A stretch of DNA of 64,000 nt, taken from positions 63,224,591-63,288,590 of the forward strand of contig OZ038380.1 in the NCBI GenBank assembly GCA_964036045.1, given 5' to 3'. Of this stretch, positions 20,841 to 29,685 are shown in pieces (positions within the stretch are counted from its first letter, which is position 1; every line of letters begins with the position of its first letter). Source of the DNA: Eutreptiella sp. 'Long Island Sound 2002' (Eukaryota; Euglenozoa; Euglenophyceae; Eutreptiales; Eutreptiaceae). The translations under genes and the position numbers were made by a program. A model generated the notes under the pieces. It saw nothing but the letters and a program-made list of their open reading frames with translations. It was not told the origin of the DNA and searched no databases.

Positions 20841-23800
20841 GCGTGGGCCCTCGCCACTCCTGGCTGAGGGCTTGGTGGGCAGCGCTGCTGGTTGGTCTGC
20901 CCTTCTGTCCTAGTGGTGCTTTTGGCGGCCCCGCACCTCTCCCCGCACCTCACCTCCCCGCACCTCTCGTTGGGTTCCTTGGGTGTTCCTGTGTTGTATG
21001 TGTTTGTGGTGCAGGCGGTGCTCGTGCTTTTGTGTGTGGTGTATGTTTGTGGGGCTCATGTTGGTGGCCGCCGTGGTGGTGTGTGTTGTGTGCGCGCGGT
21101 TGTGTGTGTTGTGTGTTGGTGGTGCGTTTGGGTGCTTGTCCTCGACTCTCTGGGGTTGGGTTGGAGTCTCTGTGTGGGTGCGGGGGCTGTGTGTCGTGGC
21201 TCCTCTCCCGCCCTGGCTGTGGGGCCTGGGTGTGGTTCCCCGCCACACCTGGCAGGGGTCTGTTGGCGGTGGTGTGTTCCCCCGCCGCCCCCTTTGCGTG
21301 CCCTCCCTCCTCTTTCTCTTTGCCGCGTCGCCTGGCGCGCTGTTCCCCTGGTGCCTTGTTCGGGTTTACCCGGGCTGTGGTGGGTGTGCTGTGGGGCTGG
21401 GTTCGGGGGGGGATGGGTCCTTGACGCTTGCTCGGGTCCCTTCCTCTGGTGCTTCCCCTTGGGGGGGCCGATGCTTGCACTCCCTGTCAGGGTGTAACTC
21501 TGTTGTACGGGCCGTCCATTTGTACCCGCTCGGTACAAACGGACCTGCTCCGTAGCCAGGTACTCCAGCCATTCCCCACACCGGGGTCGGGTACCCTGTA
21601 GGTCGCAGGGGAGCCCTTGTGGGACAGTCGTGTCTCTTGCTTGCCCCGATGGACGGTGTGCCCTACCCGCAGCCCCTCGCTGGGCCCGAACCGCAGTACG
21701 TGCTGTGGGGAGTGCTCTTGGTCAGGCCCATTGGCCACATCCCCAGGCCGGTGCCACCGCGGGCCGCTGACCAACGGTCCTGGGCGTATCCCACCTTATT
21801 GCTTGTGCTCAGGTTGGGCCCATACGGTCACCAAGGGGGCCCCCAAACCCCTGACGTTGGGCCTCTTGCCTGCGTCTCCTGTGGGCCCCTTGCGTTTCGC
21901 CCTCCCCTCTTGCTGTGTTGATTGCGGTGGTGGTTTTTCCGCCACTCCTAGCTGGGGTGCAGCGGTGGTGGGGGGGGGGGGGGGGCGGCTCCTCGCCATT
22001 CCCGGCTGAAGTGCTTGTGTGCTTGTCCCTGCCACTCTTGGCTGGGGGCCGCCGCCGGTGGTGGCGGGTGGTCGCTCGCCACTCCCGGCTGAGGGTCCTG
22101 GGTGTGGCTCGCCGCCACTCCTGGTTGGGGTCCTGTGGTGTTGCTGGGGGGTTGGGCCTTCGCCACCCCTGGCTGAGGTCCGCTGGTTTGTGGGGCGTGG
22201 TGGTGGCAGGTCGCCCCTCGCTTCTGGCCTAGGGTGCTGTGTGGGCGTTGCCTCGCCACTCCTGGCTGAAGGCCCCGGGTGTTGTCCCCTGTTACTCCTG
22301 GCTGGGGGGTTCCGCTGGTGTTGGTGGTGGGGTGACCCTCGCCACTCCTGGCTGAGGGTCCTGGGTGCGGTTCCACGCCGCTCCTGGGTGGGGTACGCAG
22401 GCTGCGGCAGTGGCTGTTTCCGTGCGGCTGGATGGGGGTTTGGTGGGGGGTTTCCCGTGTTGTGTGTGTTCGAGGCACGGCGCGCGCGCCTGGTATCTGT
22501 GCTGGTGTGTGTGTTGTGTGTTCGTGGTGGTGATGTGGATGTGTGAGTTTCTTCCGTGTGTGTTGGTGTGTGTGTGTGTGCGTGTGTGGTGTGTGGTGGT
22601 TGGTTTCCCCGGCTGGGGCTTGCTGCTCGTGTAGGTGTGGGTGTGGCTGGTGTGTGCTGTGGTAGTTCCCTCGCCACTACTGGCGGAGGTTCCTGAGTGC
22701 GATTCCCCGCCACTCCTGGCTGGGTTTCGCTGCCGGTGGTGGTGGGTGTTCCTCGCCACTCCTGGCTGGGGGCCCTGGGTGCGGTTCCCCGCCACTCCTG
22801 GCTGGGGTCCCATGGCGGCGGTCTGTGTGGTCGCTTGTCCTTCCTGGCTGCGGGTCCTGGTTGCGGTCCCCCGCCACTCCTGGCTGGGGTCCGCCGGCCT
22901 CGGCGGTGGCCGTTTCTGTGGGGTCGGCTGGGGGGTTTCTCGTGATGTGTGTGTTTGTGGCGCGGCGTGTGCGCGTGGTGGCTGTGCTGGTGTGTGTGTC
23001 GTGTGTTCATGGTGGTGGTGTGGGTGTGGGTGTGTCTTCCGTGTGTGTTGGTGTGTGTGTGTGTGTGTGTGTGTGCGTGTGTGGTGTGTGGCGGTTGGTT
23101 TCCCTGGCTTGGGCTTGCTGCTGTTGTGGGTGTGGGTGTGGCTGGTCTGTGTTGTGGTTGGTTCCTCGCCACCCCTGGCGGAGGTTCCTGAGTGCGATTC
23201 CACGCCACTCCTGGCTGGGTTTCGCTGCCGGTGGCGGTGGGTGTTCCTCGCCACTCCTGGCTGAGGGTCCCGGGTGCGGTTCTCCGCCACTCCTGGCTGG
23301 GGTCCGCTGGCGACGGTGGTGTGTGGTCGCTTGCCACTCCTGGCTGCAGGTCCTCCTTCCGGTTCCCCGCCACTCCTAGCTGGGGGGTCCGCTGGTGGTG
23401 GTGGTAGGTTGCCCCCCGCCACTCCTGGCTGAGGGTCCTGGTCGGTTGTTCCTTCGCCACTCCCGGCCGTGGGTCTCGGGTGCGGTTCCCCGCCACTCCT
23501 GGCTGGAGTCCGTCGGCCGCGGCGGTGGCTGTTTCCGCGGGTGGGGGGTTTCCAGTGTTGTGTGTGCTTGTGGCGCAGCGCGTGCCCGTGGTGTCTGTGC
23601 TGGTGTGTGGTGTGTGTTCGTGGTGTCTGTGTTAGTGGTGGTGGGGGTGTGGGTTTGCCTTCCGCGTGTGTTTGTGTGTGTGTGTGTGTGCGGTGCAGGG
23701 TGTTGGTGGCGTGTGGTTGCCGGTCCTTGCTTCCACCGGCTGTTACTGGTGTTGGTCGGGGTGTGGCTGGTGTGTGCTGTGGTTGGTCCCTCGCCACTCC

Positions 23801-24600
23801 TGGAGGAGGTTCCTGTGTGCGATTCCCCGCCACTGCTGGCTTCGTTTCGCTGCCGGTGGTGGTGGGTGTTCCTCGCCACTCCTGCCCGAGGGCCCCAGGT
23901 GCCGTTCCCCGCCACTCCTGGCTGGGGTCCGCCGGCGGTGGTGGTGTGCGGTCCCTTGCCACTACTGGCTGCGGGTCCTGGTTGCGGCTCCTCGCCACTC
24001 CTGGCTGGGGTCTGCTGGTTGCGGTGGGGTGTTTCGTGGGTGGGGGTGTCCCGTTTTGTGTGTGTTTGTGGTGTGTGGGGCTGCGCGCGGTGGACGTGCT
24101 GTGTTGTGTGTTGTGTGTTCGTGGTGTCCGTGTTGTTGGTGGTGTGGTGTTGTGGTGCAGCGTGGGTGTGTCTTCCGCGTGCGCTGGTGTGCCTGCTTGC
24201 GTGTGTGTGGGGTGCCGGTGGTCTGTGGTTTGTTGTCCCCGGCTCCTTCGGTTGGGGCTTGCGGCTGATGCTTGTGTGGGTTTGGTTGGTGTGTGGTGTG
24301 GGTCTCCCGCCACTCCTGGCTGAGGGATCTGGGTGCAGTGCCCCGCCACTCCTGGCTGGGGTCCGCCGTTGTGCGGTGGTGGTTGGTCCCTTGCCACTCC
24401 TGGCTGAGGGGTTTGGTTGCGGGGCCCCGCCTCTCCTGGCTGGGGTTCGCCGCCGGGTGTGGTGGGTGGTCCCTCGCCACTCCTGGCCAAGGGCCGCGGG
24501 CGTGGTTCCCCGCCACTCCTCGCTGGGGTCCGCCGGTTGTGGTGGTGGAGGCCCGCTCGCCACTCCTGGCTGTGGGCCCCGGGGTGCCCTTCTCCTTGGC
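20840..24600. repeat. Dense array of small hairpin motifs in ~500-bp modules
   Basis: By eye about 37 copies of the core GCCACTCCTGGCT lie between 21940 and 24570, with further copies near 18166, 18610, 19549, 20850 and 21240. Each core folds as GCCA/TGGC around a 4-nt loop (usually CTCC) with one unpaired base (usually T) before the 3' outer stem. Outer stems come in matching versions: CCCTC with GAGGG, CCCC with GGGG, CCTC with GAGG. Longer modules containing TGTGTTGTGTGTTCGTGGTG recur near 22410, 22905, 23518 and 24018. The Pro/Gly/Ala/Arg-rich minus-strand frames (up to 732 codons) are by-products. Confidence 0.8.
23050..23085. repeat. GT/CA microsatellite
   Basis: A run of GT dinucleotides with one GC interruption inside one of the ~500-bp modules. 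Shorter runs sit at the equivalent place in neighbouring modules (22570-22590, 23670-23690, 24605-24620). Confidence 0.9.
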
Positions 24601-24759
24601 CCTGGTGTGTGTGTGTGTGTGCTGTGTGGCGCCTACTGTTGGTGTGGGTGTTGTGCGGTGGGCGTGCGCGGTGTGGTGGCCGTGTGTGTGTCTGTGTGTG
24701 CGTGCGGTGTGTGGTTTGTGGGATGTGTCATACCTTGGTTGGTTCGCGTCGTCGGTCGA

Positions 24760-26229
24760 CATGGACGAGGCCAAAAAGCAGAAAAAGAGGTCCTGTAGAT
24801 GTGTAGCAGAAATGCGTAATATGCGAAATGCGATACACATACCTCTCTATTTGTCCCACCGTGCATTTGTCTGCCTATGGAGAGTGAGCGTGCGCAGGCC
24901 GTTGGGGGGTTGGTTGGGTGTCCGTTGGGTGCGGTCCTACCTCTCCTCCTGTGGTTCTTGTTTTTTTTTCCGTGTTGTCTTGTTGTCCTTTACCCATTTA
25001 GTCTCGCTGCGTGTTGTGCCTTGTATCTCGGTTTTTTTCCGTAGCGTCCTCCATAACATACCTCTTTGCCGTACCTTGCGTGTTTTCCCTATAGAGAGGG
25101 CGTGTAAGGTGTGGGGGTGCGCGGATGTGGCAGGCGGTGGGTTCTCATACCTCTCCTTTCTCCTCGGTTCGGCTTCTTTTTTTTTTGGGTGGTAACATAC
25201 TTGCCATACCTTGTGCATCTCCCCGTTGTCATACCCTGAGCATCCCCTATAAAGAGAGGGTGTGCATGTTGTGTGGGTGGTGCGAGGGGTGGGGTTTCGT
25301 ACCATGTTTTGCCTTGACCTTATCTCCGTCTTCCTGTACCTTGCGGGCGTTTGACGTCTCATGGTTGCTTGGGCGTGGTTCGTGTTTGTACGCTTGTGTA
25401 TGCATGCGTCGTCCCTTTGGCACCCTCCTTCGAAATTTTAACATACTTGGTTTCCACATCTATGCTTATGTTGTGGGGGTGGTGCGCGGCGTATGGGCTC
25501 TTAACATACTTGTTCGCCATACCATTGTTTCCTCGTGGTCTGTGGCCATCCCATAGCCTTTGCCTTTTTCTTTGGCCTTGTCTCCGTCCTCATGTACCTT
25601 GCGGTGCTTGGAGTCTACGAGGGAATGGGGATATGGGTGCGGTTGGTGTTTGTACGCATGCTTTAGAGTCTGCGCGGTTTCGTTGTTTTTTCTTTGCGTG
25701 TGGCGTTGTCCCTTTGGCCCCCTCCCTCACAACATACTTGGTTTCTTCACCTACGCACCTGTAGTGGGGGAAGTGTGAATTGCATGGGCTCGTAACATAC
25801 TTGTTGGTCATACCTTTGTTTCCCTCTGGTTCGTGGCCGTTAGCGTGTGGTCTTTCGTGGTTCGGGTGTGGTGGTGTTTCGTTCTTTTTTTGTTTTTGCT
25901 TTTGTGCCTCTCCTTTTGTTCTGTTTCCCTTTTTTTTTGACGCACACACAAGTCGCCTAGCTCCTATGGCACGCACTTTGCTAGGTGATTTGGGGCACGC
26001 AACGCTCAATTTCTTCGTCGTCCCGTCTCGCTTGTTCCTCGTTTTCTGTGTGTGTCCTAAATTTTGCGACCTCGCCAAACAGCGGCGTCAAATTTCTGGG
26101 GGGTTTCTGAGGTCGGAAAAAACGACTTCTCAGTTTATTTTTGTTGGCTGTGCGTCTTTTTATTGGTTCTTTTTTCCTGCTGCGATCGCACGACTTCGTG
26201 GGACAGCTCAAAATACAGTACAAGTGCAA
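24760..26229. repeat. AT-balanced degenerate repeats, no gene
   Basis: TAACATACTTG-type motifs recur at about 25192, 25440, 25505, 25731 and 25795. Segment 25318-25577 is a diverged tandem copy of 25578-25830 (shared TCTCCGTC, TGTACCTTGCGG, GTTTGTACGCATGC and CCCTTTGGC blocks in the same order). CCTATAGAGAGGG near 25090 and CCTATAAAGAGAGGG near 25245 lie in a second repeated block. The frames here encode low-quality Phe/Cys-rich peptides and I call no CDS. Confidence 0.5.
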
Positions 26230-26458
26230 GTACAAGTTACTTTCATGCAATTTCGGGCATAGAATTTGAAGAGTTTTATTATCGAATTGCTTCCTAGTCA
26301 ACAGGATAGATATCAATGCCCTCCAGAAATTCAGTCCAGGCCTGTCCGCGCGCGCGTGCTCGCCTGGTGCTCCTGTTGCGTGCGCGTGCTCCCTGCTGCT
26401 CGGCCTGTGCTCTAATGCGGGCAGAGCGATTGAAAACCCTTCTGAAAAGGTGCTAATA
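26230..26458 (+). repeat. Dispersed repeat Y, copy 1, left part
   Basis: Matches 48086-48310 closely, starting TTACTTTCATGCAATTT and ending at GTGCTAATA, where homology stops because the gypsy element is inserted. It continues after the insertion at 40223. It contains a CG-rich stretch (GCGCGCGCGTGCTCGCC) shared by both copies. Confidence 0.85.
26454..26458. repeat. Target-site duplication TAATA, left side of gypsy element
   Basis: TAATA directly precedes the 5' LTR and is repeated at 40218-40222 directly after the 3' LTR. The uninterrupted paralogue near 48300 carries the sequence once, in GTGCTAATAGTGTTAGC. One base is ambiguous because a C could belong to either the LTR end or the TSD. 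Confidence 0.85.
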
Positions 26459-26606
26459 GAGTAAGAAAAAGTCACTGCCATGTCTTTCTTGGAGCGCTTG
26501 ATCCAGGCCAAGCCCCCTCAAAACCCTTTTGCTGATGCTAAGACTAACTTAAGTGTTTTTATCTCTCTTTTGAAGCCTAAAGTACACTTTCTCAAAGTAA
26601 CTAGGG

Positions 26607-26611
26607 TCGTA
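26607..26611. repeat. Target-site duplication TCGTA (left copy)
   Basis: Identical to 29053-29057 and present once in the uninterrupted 3' LTR (GGGTCGTAACCC near 39656-39667). Confidence 0.92.
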
Positions 26612-26908
26612 TGTAATAGCTTTGACCTACACGGGTTCCGTGTCTACTTTCTTTCCCGCCACCGATTCGATCTTCTACTCAACACAGCAAAGGCAAAATA
26701 CTTCAATCCGAAATCTTGATCTTCATCATGTAAGTCAAGGCCATTATTTAATAAGCTTGTTGTACCTGCAGGGACAACAAGCAAACATAACATCCAAGAA
26801 TTGTTTTCTAAGTAACAAAACTTTAAATGCGCTGTGCGCGCGTCGCTGATCTGTCATTTTGATCTCGCGAATATCAGCACGTGCGCTGCCAGTGGCAATC
26901 CCATTACA
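26612..26908 (-). repeat. LTR of nested element (3' LTR in element orientation)
   Basis: 297 bp with TG...CA termini, adjacent on its inner side to the purine tract at 26909-26918. It differs from the 28756-29052 copy by a T/A and a C/T near its TGTAAT end. Confidence 0.9.
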
Positions 26909-28410
26909 CTCCCCTGCTAAGTTCAGCCATACCTCTGAAAATCAAAGGTATGGTTGGACTGATGACCCATTAGTGGGGTTGTCACTGGCTTATTTTCTTA
27001 AATGCCTACAAAATAGACATTCAGAAAGTGTGCCTAACCTTTGGGGTTGGGGAAAAGCCTGCTCTACTTTTGGCTACAAAAAACCCCATTCCCATTCAGG
27101 GGGTGTGGTGAACACTCTCCTGCTAAACTGGTTCACACTACATAAAAAAACAACAATTCCACTTGAAGTTGTTTAATTATGTAATAAAATGTATGCTGCC
27201 CTGGTTTCAAAACTACAACCATTTTGAAAAACCTGCGAAAGTTTCCCAGTCTAGGGGAAAACCCTGCAATGTTTCTCAAAACCCTGCAGCTTCAAAAACA
27301 ACAGGCCACACTGCACACAACTGAGGCAACAAAAACAAAAGAACGTGTGTTGTTTAGCTGAACTCAGTTCGCACATGCACAGCAAAGCCATGGAGTGCCG
27401 TGCCACGGTACTGTACAACAGTGCAGTTGTGCGTGTGCTTGTTTGGCCTGCAGTAACAAGGTTCCATGTAGAAGAAAAATGATCAAAACGAAGAAAACTG
27501 AGACAAACCCATACATATATCTGTGACAACTGGGCCTTTTACAGCCCTCTCAGAGCATAGAAACACACCAGCGTTGGAGTCAATTTTGACATTCCAGATC
27601 ATCTCATCAGATTCAGGCAGCCGCAAGCCTGCCTAGGGATTCATAAGGTTAAAACACATAAAGAAGACATACAGTTGTGACAATATTCAATAATAACAAA
27701 CCTCATGGCTGCATACCCTGCAGTCGTGCTGGCAATCGCTCATACCCACAGCGCAACCTCCAGCGCGCCACCATACAAGGGCAGAGCATGTAGCAACGCA
27801 CACACACCACTGGCGTCGCACGCACACACTTGAAAAACAGCAGGCTAACACGACGCTCTGCAAGTGCAGGCCGTCCACTGCACACACGCACACCTGTGTG
27901 TCGCGCCTTCAGCGCCGTCCGCGGCAGGCAGACGCACTCACACGCGCACGCTTGGTCGCTCACGCACAGACAAACCCTGGCCCCTGCCCTGACTGCCGGC
28001 GCAGAAACACAAACACTGGGCGTGCATCACACACGCACACAGTCCAGCGCTGACAGCGTCCTCACAAAAATGAAACTCAAAAAGAGACTTAGCAAGTTCA
28101 ATAGAAATTGGGTTATATCCCTCTTAACAAGCAACTGGCTTTAAGCCAAGCACACAGCGCTGCGTAGCACTGTTCGAGGCGCTCTCCTTCGGCGTTCACC
28201 ACAGCGTCGTTCACAGCAGCGTTGCGCTGACTCCTCAGCGCCCTCGCACGGCACTGCTTTCACTGAACTCTTCGTGCATTTGCCATCTCCTCAGCAGCGC
28301 CAGCCGTGTAGCGCCCCAGCCGGCACAGCGCTCCCATTCTGCGCGTGGGCTCCTCAGTAGCTCACTCCTGAGCGCTGTTGTTATTCCCGGGTGTTCTGGA
28401 CTGCGCGGAC
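26909..28410 (-). other. Internal noncoding part of nested element
   Basis: About 1.5 kb with no recognisable domain on either strand. The short frames encode Cys/Val/Arg-rich peptides without motifs. A stretch near 28150-28370 is rich in CAGCGC/GCGCTG words. This length of apparently noncoding interior is typical of non-autonomous LTR elements. Confidence 0.6.
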
Positions 28411-28707
28411 TCACGCATTTGCTGGCACCTTGGCTGCTCTCTTCCCACGATGGGTTTTCTTCGGCGTGTCTCTTTGGGAGGGCGGTTTACCTTTCGCAAT
28501 AAGGTCTCGGAGGCGGCGGAGCTCATCCACTGCTGTATCACGTTCAGAACGAAGACGCCGCGCAGTTTTTGTCTCCTCATCCAAGTCCTCTTGCAGCTGA
28601 TTCCGCTCTCCCCGAAGCCGTTCGCTGGTCTTCTGGTGTTCTTCGCGTTCTCTTCGCAGACGTGCTGCACCTTGACAACTGCAGCGCTCACAATCCTCAC
28701 AGGGCAT
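28411..28707 (-). CDS. Small Cys-cluster plus coiled-coil plus basic-tail protein (98 aa)
   Basis: It starts with ATG 49 nt inside the element's 5' LTR (minus orientation). The N-terminus has a tight Cys cluster (CEDCERCSC, residues 3-11). Residues ~15-70 are charged with heptad-like spacing of Leu (RLRREREEHQ, RLRGERNQLQEDL, DELRRLRDLI) and should form a coiled coil. The last ~28 residues are Lys/Arg-rich (KKTHRGKRAAK). It has no gag, RT or other enzyme motif. It may be a minimal gag-like RNA-binding protein of the element or a captured host gene fragment; both are inference. It is intact, matching the young age of the insertion. Confidence 0.55.
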   Translation of the reverse strand: MPCEDCERCSCQGAARLRREREEHQKTSERLRGERNQLQEDLDEETKTARRLRSERDTAVDELRRLRDLIAKGKPPSQRDTPKKTHRGKRAAKVPANA

Positions 28708-28755
28708 TGCTCAGTTGAAGACCGAATCGTTCAATCGGCACGGTACAAGCAAGCT

Positions 28756-29052
28756 TGTAATAGCTTTGACCTACACGGGTTCCGTGTCTACTTACTTTCC
28801 CGCCACCGATTCGATCTTCTATTCAACACAGCAAAGGCAAAATACTTCAATCCGAAATCTTGATCTTCATCATGTAAGTCAAGGCCATTATTTAATAAGC
28901 TTGTTGTACCTGCAGGGACAACAAGCAAACATAACATCCAAGAATTGTTTTCTAAGTAACAAAACTTTAAATGCGCTGTGCGCGCGTCGCTGATCTGTCA
29001 TTTTGATCTCGCGAATATCAGCACGTGCGCTGCCAGTGGCAATCCCATTACA
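28756..29052 (-). repeat. LTR of nested element (5' LTR in element orientation)
   Basis: 297 bp, TGTAAT...ATTACA, nearly identical to 26612-26908. On its inner (minus-strand downstream) side the sequence starts AGCTTGCTTGTACCGTGCC. This does not begin with the usual TGG of a tRNA primer-binding site, so the primer is unknown. Confidence 0.9.
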
Positions 29053-29613
29053 TCGTAACCCTAGTCCCCCATGAAGTTAACCCCTACCACTCAACTGAGC
29101 GGAGGTACCTTCCTTCATGGAGGATATACCGAAATGAAAGAGGCATTTCATGCTTTAGGCCTTGGAGGTTAAGCCTAGTGGTCTCGCACCCCAAGACCCC
29201 TATACTCAATTGTTTCTACCACTTATTGTGGTTCTACCTTTTCACTGTTTCTGAATTCAGTTGCTTGGCCAAGTCATTTTCTGTGTTGGCCTGACACCTA
29301 TGCCCCACATTCCTAACCAGCACCATTTCACCCAAAAGAGTGCACATGAAGTGCTTGATGCTATCTTGGAGGCTAGAGTCAGTCCAGTTTTCATATAAAA
29401 TCTTTTGCATTATCCATTTGTGATTGAATCTTTGTGTTTATACCTGCTTTGTCTATCTGCAGCCCTTCTGTGTTACACTGGATTTCAAACTATTCATTGA
29501 TTCGATCCACATCCTGTTCTTGCTCTACTTGCTCCTTTGGTTTTGGGATTTCACCACCAAAAACCTGAAGGAATTCATCAAAATCTATAGGGCACTAATC
29601 AAGGACATCTTTC

Positions 29614-29685
29614 CGGTAGCAGAGGCAAACCCTGAGAACCTTTCGAACCGACTCTGAGCAGAAGCACAAGAAGAACACACTGAAC
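29614..29685 (+). other. Gypsy leader between 5' LTR and gag
   Basis: 72 nt starting CGGTAGCAGAGG. No clear TGG-type primer-binding site. It resembles the leader fragments at 1489-1577 and 49921-50040 (AGAAGCACAAGAA, ACAC.CTG.A words). Confidence 0.5.

Larger units (their letters stand above)
26612..29052 (-). mobile_element. Nested non-autonomous LTR retrotransposon (2441 bp)
   Basis: Two direct repeats of 297 bp (26612-26908 and 28756-29052) begin TGTAAT and end ATTACA and differ at only two positions that I can find (about 99.3% identity). TCGTA is duplicated on both sides (26607-26611, 29053-29057), while the intact gypsy LTR has it once, so the insertion is certain. A purine tract (AGCAGGGGAG on the minus strand, 26909-26918) adjoins the left LTR, as a polypurine tract should if the element runs on the minus strand. 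The only plausible ORF is also on the minus strand, 49 nt inside the right LTR. No protease, RT or integrase is present. Confidence 0.92.
26459..29613 (+). repeat. Gypsy 5' LTR, split (26459-26611 and 29058-29613)
   Basis: The two parts add up to 153 + 556 = 709 bp, exactly the length of the 3' LTR at 39509-40217. The LTR starts GAGTAAGAAAAAG and ends CATCTTTC, so the outer dinucleotides are GA and TC rather than the usual TG and CA. A CTGCAG preceded by a pyrimidine-rich stretch near 29455-29462 could act as a splice acceptor, by inference. Confidence 0.9.

Noticed and set aside
22292-24490. 732-codon minus-strand ORF and similar ones with PQPGVAR / SQEWRG repeats
   Set aside because: The repeat peptides are simply the hairpin motif read in translation, several frames are open at once, and stem compensation fits a nucleic-acid constraint rather than a protein one.
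20840-24600. CRISPR-like array of short repeats
   Set aside because: Repeat units vary, spacers share sequence with each other, module sizes are irregular, and the context is eukaryotic transposons without cas genes.
27703-27963. Cys-rich minus-strand ORF in the nested LTR element
   Set aside because: It is CA-rich repeat sequence in translation with irregular Cys spacing; no motif.
29058-29613. Separate unit-length repeat shuffled between several loci
   Set aside because: At first the repeats near 26.2, 29.1, 39.5 and 48.1 kb looked like modular shuffling. They resolve fully as Y plus split LTRs with two TSDs.
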